DNA of 5,255 bases from Planctomycetaceae bacterium (GTDB lineage Bacteria; Planctomycetota; Planctomycetia; Pirellulales; UBA1268), in NCBI GenBank assembly GCA_947464585.1, contig CANHYS010000208.1:1-5255 (forward strand), written 5' to 3'. Shown here one piece after another: positions 1 through 5,255 of the stretch (its first letter is position 1; each line of letters begins with the position of its first letter). The position numbers were made by a program, and so were the translations under genes. The notes under the pieces were generated by a model. The model worked only from the letters and a program-made list of their open reading frames with translations, had not been told where the DNA came from and made no database searches.

Positions 1-1521
1 CGGCCCGATGCCGGCGAGCACGAGCACGTCGCCCGCGACGATCGTCCCCTGCTTGATCGCGGCCATCGCCGCGCGCTCACTGACAAACACCCGCGCCGGA
101 CCGGTGTGGCGATAGACGCCCTCGGCATCGATCGTCGTCCGGTCGATCGCCGTCGCCTTCACGACGGCCCCCTCGGGCGCGATCGTGCCCCGCAGGAATG
201 CCATCGTGCCCTTGAGTCCGCGGGCCGCCGCCTGCTCAGGCGGCATGATCACATCGCCGGGATCGACCCCATCGACAGCCTTGAGCAATTCGCGAAACCG
301 TCGGCGCCGCTCGCTCCCCTCCCACCATGCCAGCTGCTCGGCGAGCGTGCCCCCCGACACCGTCCGCACCGTCGTGTCGAGGAGGCCAAGCCGATCGAGG
401 TGGAGCATCACCTCGGGCACTCCGCCGGCGAGAAACACACGCACGGTGGGATGGTGGATCGGCCCGTTGGGCAGCACGCTCACCAGCCGCGGCGTCTGCC
501 GGTTGACGGCGATCCAGTCGTCGACCGTGGGCTGCGACAGACCGGCGGCGTGGGCGATCGCGGGCACGTGCAGGAGCAGGTTCGTCGAGCCCCCAAAGGC
601 CGCGTGCACCGTCATGGCGTTGCGGATGGCCGCTGGCGTGAGGATGTCGCGGGTGGCGATCCCCGCGGCCGCGAGCCCCACGACCGCCCGCGCCGAACGC
701 ACCGCCAGATCACGCCACACCGGCTGGCCGCTCGGGGCGAGCGCCGCGTGCGGCAGCGTGAGTCCGAGGGCCTCGGCCACCACCTGCGCCGTCGCCGCGG
801 TGCCGAGGAACTGGCAGCCGCCGCCGGGCGAAGCGCAGGCGCGGCAGCCCAGATCGGCCGCCTCCTCAAGCGTGATCAGGCCATGCGCGTATCGCGTGCC
901 GATCGTCTGGATGCGACCCGCATCCTCGCCGCTCACCGGCGGCAGCGTGACGCCGCCGGGCACGATCACCCCGGGCAGGTCGGTGAGCCCGGCCACGGCC
1001 ATCAGCATCGCCGGCAGCCCCTTGTCGCAGGTGGCGACGCCGAGCACGCCGGCCCGCAGCGGCAGCGAACGCGCAAGCCGGCGAAGCACGAGCGCCGCGT
1101 CGTTGCGATAGGGCAGGCTGTCGAACATGCCGGTGGTGCCCTGCGTGCGGCCGTCGCAGGGATCGGAACAGAACCCGGCGAACGGTATCTTGCCGAGCCG
1201 CCGCAGTTCGGTCGCGGCCGCCTCCACGAGCAGCCCGATCTCCCAGTGCCCCGTGTGGTAGCCCAACGCCACCGGCGTGCCGTCAGCCGCGCGGACGCCC
1301 CCCTGCGTGCTGAGAATGAGGAACTGCGGATCGGCCGACCCCGCCGCGGCCCAGCCCATGCCCACGTTCTGCGAGAGCCCGAAGAGATCACCACTGGGGC
1401 TGTTTCGCAACAAGTCGTCGGTCAGCGGAAGGGCGCCGACTGGCCCGGGAGCCGCGGTCTGGATGTCGAAGAGCACCGGGTCATCTGGGCCGTACGGATC
1501 GAAGTGGCGTGGTGCGTTCAT
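1..1521 (-). CDS. yjhG: YjhG/YagF-family sugar-acid (D-xylonate) dehydratase, C-terminus cut by window edge
   Basis: This is an IlvD/Edd-superfamily dehydratase that removes water from an aldonic acid, probably D-xylonate, to give 2-keto-3-deoxy-xylonate in the cytoplasm. The 507 visible codons are open without a stop, and the reading frame runs off the left edge. E. coli YjhG is about 655 residues, so roughly 150 C-terminal residues are missing. It resembles E. coli YjhG closely throughout, including [20 protein letters not shown] (from residue 120), the CDKGLPA segment (C165, D166, K167), the cysteine cluster C226/C229/C236 ending in [27 protein letters not shown], and PEVMLHL. C122, C165 and one of the later cysteines are likely Fe-S ligands by analogy with IlvD. 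The ATG at 1521 has GGGGAG 10 nt upstream, and no other in-frame start lies nearby upstream. It diverges from an FAH-fold gene that may perform the next step. Exact sugar specificity cannot be read from the sequence. Confidence 0.93.
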   Translation of the reverse strand, partial: MNAPRHFDPYGPDDPVLFDIQTAAPGPVGALPLTDDLLRNSPSGDLFGLSQNVGMGWAAAGSADPQFLILSTQGGVRAADGTPVALGYHTGHWEIGLLVEAAATELRRLGKIPFAGFCSDPCDGRTQGTTGMFDSLPYRNDAALVLRRLARSLPLRAGVLGVATCDKGLPAMLMAVAGLTDLPGVIVPGGVTLPPVSGEDAGRIQTIGTRYAHGLITLEEAADLGCRACASPGGGCQFLGTAATAQVVAEALGLTLPHAALAPSGQPVWRDLAVRSARAVVGLAAAGIATRDILTPAAIRNAMTVHAAFGGSTNLLLHVPAIAHAAGLSQPTVDDWIAVNRQTPRLVSVLPNGPIHHPTVRVFLAGGVPEVMLHLDRLGLLDTTVRTVSGGTLAEQLAWWEGSERRRRFRELLKAVDGVDPGDVIMPPEQAAARGLKGTMAFLRGTIAPEGAVVKATAIDRTTIDAEGVYRHTGPARVFVSERAAMAAIKQGTIVAGDVLVLAGIGP

Positions 1522-1637
1522 GGAACGGTAGCTCCCCGGGCTGGTCGGGATCTGGAAGGACGGTCAATATAGTGCCAACGGGCGCCGATAGCGGCGGCGT
1601 CTACGTCCCGACCGGCATCCCATCGAGGTGATCATCC
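1522..1637. promoter_or_regulatory. Divergent promoter region between the dehydratase and FAH-family genes
   Basis: This 116-bp spacer must carry the 5' signals of both divergent genes. The only A/T-rich island is around 1563-1573. It offers TATAGT (1568-1573) on the plus strand and TATATT (1571-1566) on the minus strand as possible -10 elements, but no convincing -35 partner was found for either. An 8-bp inverted repeat, GGTCGGGA (1543-1550) and TCCCGACC (1606-1613), brackets this island and could be operator half-sites. Promoter placement is an inference. Confidence 0.4.
1625..1633 (+). promoter_or_regulatory. Strong extended Shine-Dalgarno of the FAH-family gene
   Basis: GAGGTGATC is an unusually long match to the complement of the 16S rRNA 3' end. 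Its GAGGTG core ends 7 nt before the ATG at 1638. This fixes the start of the FAH-family gene over the later in-frame ATG at 1686, and it suggests efficient translation. Confidence 0.75.
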
Positions 1638-2528
1638 ATGAGCGTCCCGCACGACAGCCAGTCCCCTGAACGAATCTGCCGGTTCATGTGCCGCGGTTCT
1701 TGCGACGCCCGCGTGGGCGCTGTGATCGACGGCGACCGCGTGGTCGACCTGACGGCTGCCGGCGTCGGCTCGCTGACGGACCTGCTCGATGCCGCCAACC
1801 CGGCGGCGGCGGTGCGGGCCGCCCGCGCTGCGGCCGGACCGGGCACACCGCTCGCAGACATCGCACTGCTGCCCCCGGTGGAACGCCAGGAGGTCTGGGC
1901 GGCAGGGGTCACGTATCTCCGCAGCAAGACGGCTAGGATGGAGGAATCCGACTTCAGCGCCACTGCCTACGATCGGGTCTATGACGCCGAGAGGCCGGAG
2001 ATCTTCTTCAAGTCGCTCGGCGAGAAGGCTGTCGGTCCCGGCGACTCTGTCGGCATCCGCGGCGATTCCCGTTGGAACGTGCCCGAGCCGGAATTGGCGC
2101 TGGTGATGAACTCCCACGGCACCCTGGTCGGCTGCACGATCGGCAACGACATGAGTTCGCGTGACATCGAGGGAGCCAACCTGCTCTACCTGCCGCAGGC
2201 CAAGGTCTACGACCGTTCATGCGCGCTCGGTCCTTGGATCGTGCTGGCCACCGACGAATCCGCGATCCGCCGCTGGACGATCTCCGTGGCGATCGCACGG
2301 GGCGGCAGCGACGTCTTCAGCGGCGAGACGGGCGTCGAGAAGATCAAGCGTTCGTTCCAGGACCTCATCGGCCATCTCTGGCGGTCACAGTCGTTCCCTC
2401 GCGGCGCGGTGCTGCTGACCGGCACGGGCGTCGTGCCCGACGAGTCGTTCACGCTGCAGGCTGGCGACCGGGTCACGATCGGCATCAGCGGCATCGGCAC
2501 GCTCGCAAACACCGTGCAGGTCGTCTAA
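1638..2528 (+). CDS. Fumarylacetoacetate hydrolase-family protein, probable 2-keto-3-deoxy-pentonate dehydratase
   Basis: This 296-residue protein has an FAH-fold catalytic domain in its C-terminal two thirds. The likely divalent-metal ligands are E150 and E152 in [10 protein letters not shown] and D171 in [12 protein letters not shown]. These are followed by the [19 protein letters not shown] stretch (181-199), whose K189 is a candidate catalytic lysine. The variant with LYLPQ-K-YD is typical of FAH members acting on 2-keto-3-deoxy sugar acids, such as 2-keto-3-deoxy-D-arabinonate dehydratase. The C-terminal [10 protein letters not shown] and GDRV segments are also family features. With the adjacent dehydratase it could convert 2-keto-3-deoxy-xylonate to 2-oxoglutarate semialdehyde, as in the Weimberg pathway. 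That function is inferred from motifs plus context; another FAH activity, such as acylpyruvate hydrolysis, remains possible. There is no signal peptide, so it is cytoplasmic. The start is supported by a strong ribosome site, and the TAA stop lies within a probable terminator of the opposite strand. Confidence 0.9.
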   Translation: MSVPHDSQSPERICRFMCRGSCDARVGAVIDGDRVVDLTAAGVGSLTDLLDAANPAAAVRAARAAAGPGTPLADIALLPPVERQEVWAAGVTYLRSKTARMEESDFSATAYDRVYDAERPEIFFKSLGEKAVGPGDSVGIRGDSRWNVPEPELALVMNSHGTLVGCTIGNDMSSRDIEGANLLYLPQAKVYDRSCALGPWIVLATDESAIRRWTISVAIARGGSDVFSGETGVEKIKRSFQDLIGHLWRSQSFPRGAVLLTGTGVVPDESFTLQAGDRVTIGISGIGTLANTVQVV

Positions 2529-2545
2529 AAGACCGGACGCCGGCC
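2527..2545 (-). terminator. Probable rho-independent terminator of the nucleoside hydrolase gene
   Basis: Read on the minus strand, GGCCGG-CGT-CCGGTC forms a 6-bp stem with one G-U pair and a 3-nt loop, followed directly by TTTT. It begins 21 nt after the TGA of the leftward nucleoside hydrolase gene. The T-run coincides with the TAA stop of the convergent FAH gene (2526-2528). The stem is short, so the call is moderate. No corresponding T-run exists for the plus strand. Confidence 0.45.
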
Positions 2546-2566
2546 CGAACAGCTGCGGAACGAGCC

Positions 2567-3721
2567 TCAGGGTTGATGTTCGTGGGGTTGATGTTCGTGG
2601 GGTTGATGTTCGTGGGGTTGATGTTCGTGGGGTTGATGTTCGCGAGGTTGGCCTTCGCGTGGTTGACCGTCGTCGGATTCCGAACGAGCAGATGGCTGGC
2701 TGGCAAGCTGCACAAGGGCCTCGATCACGCGAGCCCGTGCCGCGGCGTCGCGAAGGATGAGGTAGCGGTGCTTCCCGGCAGCATCGGGGGTGAATGGCGT
2801 GGCTCCCGTGTCGGTCACGGTCACCCTTCCGGGCGGCGAACGGTCGAAGTAGCCGCGGTCACCGAGTACGGCGTCGAGCACGCTCGTGAGATCCCAACTC
2901 GGCCGGTCCTGCGGCGGCGGGGAGTGGATTCGGTATGCCTCGGCAACAGGATGGTGTGGCACATCACGATAATCCTCGAGGATGCTGCGGCTCGGATAGG
3001 GCACCGCGATGCCGATTTCAAACCCGCTCCAGACCGTCTCCGTCGGCCAGCGGGCGGCGACCGCCGCGGCCGCCGCCCGGTCGCGGACGATGTTGTATTC
3101 AGCGTAGGCAGCGTTCCCGCCGATCGGCTGGAACGCGCCGCCCATGAGTTCGAGAAGCCGCACCTTCTTCGCCACCAGCTCCACACCCGGCAGCGGACTC
3201 GCGGCGTCGGCCGGGCTGTCCAAGAGCCGGGCGAGGTTCGTCGAGAACCCCACCTGGATGATCACCACGGAACCATCCTCCGCTGCGGCAAGCGTCTTCC
3301 GCAGCACCGTCACCGCATCCGGGGCATCCGTGCCATCGAGCAGATCGTGGGGATAGCGGAGGGCTCCATCGTCCCTCTCGTCGGCCAACTTCAGATAGAC
3401 GCTCTTCCCCTCCACGGCACCCTGTCGGACGACACCGATGGGAAGGTCGGGCCGGCCATAGAACGTGTTGACACAGTCGACAAACGGGGCCCCCTGCGGA
3501 TGGTTGGCCGACACCGTGACCGCCAACAGACGGCACTGACCACGCGACTCGAGTGCATGGAGCATCGCCAGCGACGCCACGTCATCGCAGTCTTCGCAGA
3601 TGTCGGTGTCGAGGATCACCGGCACGCATGCTGGTGATTCGGCACGCGGCGTCCCGGCCGCAACCGTTATCAGGCTGCACGCCGCGATGAGGCAAAAAAG
3701 GGGACGCAGCTCTTTTCCCAC
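2567..3721 (-). CDS. Exported nucleoside hydrolase-family (IU-nucleoside hydrolase fold) protein with repeat tail
   Basis: This 384-residue protein belongs to the inosine-uridine nucleoside hydrolase superfamily, which cleaves N-glycosidic bonds of ribonucleosides using a bound calcium ion. The N-terminal metal motif is VILDTDICEDCDDV (35-48) with D38, D40, D44, D46 and D47. Later marks are NTFYGRPDLPIGV (85-97), the MGG at 193-195, the E208/N210/D214 stretch (AEYNIVRD), and PSWDLTSVL (275-283), whose D277 is a likely distal metal ligand. Residues 1 to about 28 form a signal peptide (K3, R6, hydrophobic 8-22, APRA-like exit); a lipoprotein reading with C15 is possible. The start is GTG, with AGGG 7 nt upstream. 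The stop of msrA lies 9 nt before it, implying cotranscription and perhaps translational coupling. The last 35 residues are seven pentapeptides ending in (HEHQP)4, beyond the usual domain. The substrate is unknown, and some family members act on other ribosides. Confidence 0.87.
   Translation of the reverse strand: MGKELRPLFCLIAACSLITVAAGTPRAESPACVPVILDTDICEDCDDVASLAMLHALESRGQCRLLAVTVSANHPQGAPFVDCVNTFYGRPDLPIGVVRQGAVEGKSVYLKLADERDDGALRYPHDLLDGTDAPDAVTVLRKTLAAAEDGSVVIIQVGFSTNLARLLDSPADAASPLPGVELVAKKVRLLELMGGAFQPIGGNAAYAEYNIVRDRAAAAAVAARWPTETVWSGFEIGIAVPYPSRSILEDYRDVPHHPVAEAYRIHSPPPQDRPSWDLTSVLDAVLGDRGYFDRSPPGRVTVTDTGATPFTPDAAGKHRYLILRDAAARARVIEALVQLASQPSARSESDDGQPREGQPREHQPHEHQPHEHQPHEHQPHEHQP
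2570..2674. repeat. 15-bp tandem repeat, seven units, inside the 3' end of the nucleoside hydrolase gene
   Basis: The unit on the plus strand is GGGTTGATGTTCGTG. Four exact copies (2570-2629) are followed by one with a single change (2630-2644) and two degenerate ones (2645-2659, 2660-2674). Because the unit is a multiple of three, every frame is periodic. The minus-strand coding frame reads HEHQP, with REHQP, REGQP and DDGQP toward the gene body. Copies are most uniform next to the stop codon and decay upstream, which fits recent slippage or duplication at the 3' end. There are no spacers, so it is not a CRISPR array. Confidence 0.95.
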
Positions 3722-3730
3722 CGTCCGGCC

Positions 3731-4342
3731 CTACTTCAGCAGGTCTTTGAAGACCTTGCGGACCTTGTCCACCTTCGGCGACACGACCGCCTGGCAATAA
3801 GGCTGGAACGGGTTGTTGGCGAAGTAGTCCTGGTGATACTTCTCCGCCGCATAGAACGTGCTGGCAGGCGTCACCTCGGTGACGATCCTGCCGGGAAACA
3901 CCTTCGCCGCATCGAGCTTCGCGATCACCTCTTCGGCGGTCTTCTTCTGCGCGTCGTCGTGGTAGAAGACACCCGAGCGGTATTGCGTGCCGACGTCGGC
4001 CCCCTGCCGGTTCTTCGTGGTCGGATCGTGCGTGCTGAAAAACACCTCGAGCAGCTTTTCATACGGCACCTGCTGCGGGTCGTATTCGATCTCCACCGCC
4101 TCGGCATGGCCCGTCTGCCCGGTGCAGACCTGCTGATACGTGGGATTCGGATTCTTTCCACCGATGTAGCCACTCGTCACCGACTGCACGCCCTTGATCT
4201 GGGCATAGACCGCCTCGGTGCACCAGAAGCAGCCCCCGGCGAACGTCGCCTTCGCCAGCTCACCCTCCGCGCCCGCTGCCAAACCGCTGCTCATCATCAT
4301 GATCGCTCCTGCCAGAAACCACCGGACCACATATGCCGTCAT
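3731..4342 (-). CDS. msrA: Peptide methionine sulfoxide reductase MsrA with signal peptide
   Basis: MsrA reduces the S-epimer of methionine sulfoxide in proteins and so repairs oxidative damage. The 203-residue product has the family signature GGCFWCTE at 36-43, with C38 the expected catalytic cysteine. It also has YQQVCTGQTGHAEAVEIEYDP, HDPTTKNRQGADVGTQYRS, and YHQDYFANNP near the C-terminus, with C183 a candidate resolving cysteine. An N-terminal segment with R7, a hydrophobic stretch and an AAGA-EG junction near residue 25 indicates Sec export, so it acts in the periplasm or outside the cytoplasmic membrane. The ATG at 4342 was chosen because GAGGAG sits 9 nt upstream and the signal peptide starts there. 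The frame is open to 4417, but that extension looks non-coding. No MsrB domain is fused. The TAG stop lies 9 nt before the next gene, in the same frame. Confidence 0.95.
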   Translation of the reverse strand: MTAYVVRWFLAGAIMMMSSGLAAGAEGELAKATFAGGCFWCTEAVYAQIKGVQSVTSGYIGGKNPNPTYQQVCTGQTGHAEAVEIEYDPQQVPYEKLLEVFFSTHDPTTKNRQGADVGTQYRSGVFYHDDAQKKTAEEVIAKLDAAKVFPGRIVTEVTPASTFYAAEKYHQDYFANNPFQPYCQAVVSPKVDKVRKVFKDLLK

Positions 4343-4469
4343 GTTCGTCGGCTCCTCGAAAGAATTCGAATACTGCACGGAGTGAGGCGACGGGATCGGC
4401 GGAAGCTCGAGGAGCATTGGGCGTATCCTCGCCCTCGCGACGAGACTTCTGCCGTCCCGGAGCCGGCCG
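4343..4469. other. Intergenic spacer between mpg and msrA
   Basis: These 127 bp separate two minus-strand genes. The spacer holds the msrA ribosome site and a weak hairpin (GGGCG, 6-nt loop, CGCCC, 4419-4434) without a T-run. I found no clear -35/-10 pair. Whether msrA has its own promoter or is read from mpg cannot be decided from the sequence. Confidence 0.4.
4352..4357 (-). promoter_or_regulatory. Shine-Dalgarno of msrA that decides the start
   Basis: On the minus strand GAGGAG stands 9 nt upstream of the ATG at 4342. It supports this start over an upstream in-frame ATG at 4417, which would add 25 residues ahead of the signal peptide. A short inverted repeat (TCGAA-AGAA-TTCGA, 4356-4369) abuts the site. 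Confidence 0.7.
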
Positions 4470-5033
4470 CTACCGTTGCGGCCTGGTCACTTTCATTGTA
4501 GCGATCCTCGCGGGGTCGACGACGAACCGGAGCGGCTTTTCCGCCCACTCCCCGGCGTAGCCCACCCCGATCCGCGGCGTCCGCTCGATCAGCCGCCGCG
4601 GCACGGCGGCCTCCACGGCCTCCAGCCAGAGCCCCGTCAGGCGGGTGGCTGGCTGGCCGTCGAACGATCGGTCGATCCCCAAGGCCTTCGTGAGCCGCCC
4701 CGGGCCGACGTGCTCCCCAACGCCACGGATCAAGACCGCCGCCGGCACGCCTTCGCCACCCGTGACGACATTCAACATCCAGTGCATCCCGTAGCAGAGG
4801 TAGACATACCAGTGGCCCGCCGGGCCAAACATCGTGGCATTCCGCTTCGTGAGACCGCGGGAGCCGTGGCAGGCGAGATCCTGGGCGCCAAGATAGGCTT
4901 CCGTCTCGAAGACCACGTGCCGCGTGAGCCACCCGTCGGCGGCCCGCACCACCAGCGACGCCCCGAGCAGCTCGCGAGCCACACGATCGGCCGGCCGATC
5001 GAAAAAAGCCGGGGTCAAAGGCTGGCCGCTCAC
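4470..5033 (-). CDS. mpg: DNA-3-methyladenine glycosylase of the AAG/Mpg family
   Basis: This base-excision repair enzyme removes alkylated purines such as 3-methyladenine, leaving an abasic site. The 187-residue length is typical of bacterial members. The core motif ETEAYLG (43-49) supplies the catalytic E45 and base-stacking Y47, by alignment with E125 and Y127 of human AAG. H56, Y78, N88 and R103 align with human H136, Y159, N169 and R182, so the active site looks complete. Other matches are [22 protein letters not shown] (64-85; shown here only as a region with YVY and YGM) and [12 protein letters not shown] (110-121). The start is GTG at 5033. No in-frame ATG lies between it and the upstream TGA, and the Shine-Dalgarno is poor. 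It is the first gene of a leftward group and diverges from ychF. It is cytoplasmic; clustering with msrA is loosely consistent with a damage-repair theme but may be incidental. Confidence 0.95.
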   Translation of the reverse strand: MSGQPLTPAFFDRPADRVARELLGASLVVRAADGWLTRHVVFETEAYLGAQDLACHGSRGLTKRNATMFGPAGHWYVYLCYGMHWMLNVVTGGEGVPAAVLIRGVGEHVGPGRLTKALGIDRSFDGQPATRLTGLWLEAVEAAVPRRLIERTPRIGVGYAGEWAEKPLRFVVDPARIATMKVTRPQR

Positions 5034-5116
5034 CTGATTTTCGCCGCATCTATGATGAAAGGTGTCGATCGATCATCATACTGCCTTTCCCCACAACCCG
5101 GAACGAATTCTCAGTC
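5034..5116. promoter_or_regulatory. Divergent promoter region between mpg and ychF
   Basis: The 83-bp spacer contains a perfect 7-bp inverted repeat, TATGATG (5051-5057) and CATCATA (5074-5080), with a 16-nt spacer that includes the palindrome TCGATCGA (5065-5072). Each arm carries TATGAT, a good -10 hexamer, one reading toward ychF and one toward mpg. The mpg-directed copy has a weak TTCCGG 17 nt upstream. Promoter function is inferred. Confidence 0.45.
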
Positions 5117-5255
5117 ATGGAAGCAGGCATCGTCGGACTCCCCAACGTCGGCAAGAGCACCCTCTTCAACGCGCTCACCATGTCGAAGGCCGCGCAGAGC
5201 GCGAACTACCCCTTCTGCACGATCGAGCCCAACGAGGGGATGGTGAGCGTGCCCG
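5117..5255 (+). CDS. ychF: YchF/OLA1-family P-loop ATPase, N-terminal fragment cut by window edge
   Basis: The first 46 codons encode the conserved N-terminus of YchF, an Obg-related NTPase that prefers ATP and associates with ribosomes. The Walker A motif GLPNVGKST (7-15) with K13 and S14 is intact. It is followed by LFNALT and [17 protein letters not shown], which are diagnostic of the YchF group; E. coli has [10 protein letters not shown] at the same place. The full family length is about 360 residues, so most of the gene lies beyond the right edge. The ATG at 5117 gives the expected start, a few residues shorter than in E. coli. The only purine tract upstream is GGAA about 14 nt away, so the ribosome site is weak. 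The gene diverges from mpg. Confidence 0.95.
   Translation, partial: MEAGIVGLPNVGKSTLFNALTMSKAAQSANYPFCTIEPNEGMVSVP

Noticed and set aside
106..1572. A 488-codon open frame on the plus strand opposite the xylonate dehydratase gene
   Set aside because: It is very rich in Arg, His, Gly and Pro with no recognisable domain, and it lies antisense to an intact, clearly homologous gene; it arises from GC-rich codon bias.
1601..2117. Minus-strand open frames of 120 and 161 codons opposite the FAH gene
   Set aside because: They lack recognisable domains and are antisense to a well-supported gene with a strong ribosome site.
2570..2674. Possible CRISPR array
   Set aside because: Units are 15 bp, directly adjacent with no spacers, lie inside a gene, and no cas genes are present.
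2485..2715. A minus-strand 76-codon open frame with NINPT repeats
   Set aside because: Alternative-frame reading of the same tandem repeat; the HEHQP frame continues the nucleoside hydrolase domain, so this one is a shadow.
2219..3637. A 472-codon plus-strand open frame containing the hydrophobic LMFVG repeats
   Set aside because: It overlaps the FAH gene end and lies antisense to the nucleoside hydrolase; composition is non-coding-like and the hydrophobic stretch is only the periodic translation of the 15-bp repeat.
3721..3731. msrA plus nucleoside hydrolase as one gene broken by a nonsense mutation
   Set aside because: The downstream gene has its own start and signal peptide, and MsrA ends at its normal length, so they are two complete genes.
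4343..4417. 25-residue N-terminal extension of MsrA from an upstream ATG
   Set aside because: The Shine-Dalgarno and the signal peptide both support the ATG at 4342, and the extension has no family similarity.
4419..4434. Hairpin GGGCG-loop-CGCCC as a terminator after mpg
   Set aside because: The stem is only 5 bp and no T-run follows on the minus strand; such short dyads are common in GC-rich DNA.
4339..5049. A 236-codon minus-strand open frame overlapping mpg in another frame
   Set aside because: It has Arg/Gly-rich shadow composition, while the mpg frame shows all catalytic residues.

Overview
This window is GC-rich bacterial chromosomal DNA, tightly packed with six genes, two of them cut by the window edges. 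The gene content suits a sugar-degrading Gram-negative heterotroph. Several traits hint at a planctomycete or a similar environmental lineage: an exported nucleoside hydrolase-like enzyme, an exported MsrA, and GTG starts. No rRNA or other phylogenetic marker is complete here, so the taxonomy is an inference. No rRNA, tRNA, CRISPR array, insertion sequence, or phage gene was seen.

Left part (1-2528): two divergent genes share a 116-bp intergenic region. On the minus strand is a YjhG/YagF-type sugar-acid (xylonate) dehydratase of the IlvD/Edd superfamily, whose C-terminus lies outside the window. On the plus strand is a fumarylacetoacetate hydrolase (FAH)-fold protein whose motifs fit 2-keto-3-deoxy-pentonate dehydratases. 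Together they could catalyse two consecutive steps of a Weimberg-type oxidative pentose route: xylonate to 2-keto-3-deoxy-xylonate to 2-oxoglutarate semialdehyde.

Middle part (2527-5033): three genes run on the minus strand in the order mpg (3-methyladenine DNA glycosylase), msrA (methionine sulfoxide reductase A with a signal peptide), and an exported nucleoside hydrolase-family protein. The last two are separated by 9 nt, lie in the same reading frame, and are probably cotranscribed. The nucleoside hydrolase ends in a striking array of seven 15-bp tandem repeats that encodes a His-rich (HEHQP)n tail. A probable intrinsic terminator follows and overlaps the stop codon of the convergent FAH gene.

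Right edge (5117-5255): the start of ychF, a universally conserved P-loop ATPase, diverges from mpg across an 83-bp region containing a 7-bp inverted repeat that includes TATGAT on both strands.

I saw no clearly new multi-gene system. The most unusual items are the repeat-encoded tail and the compact divergent sugar-acid cassette.
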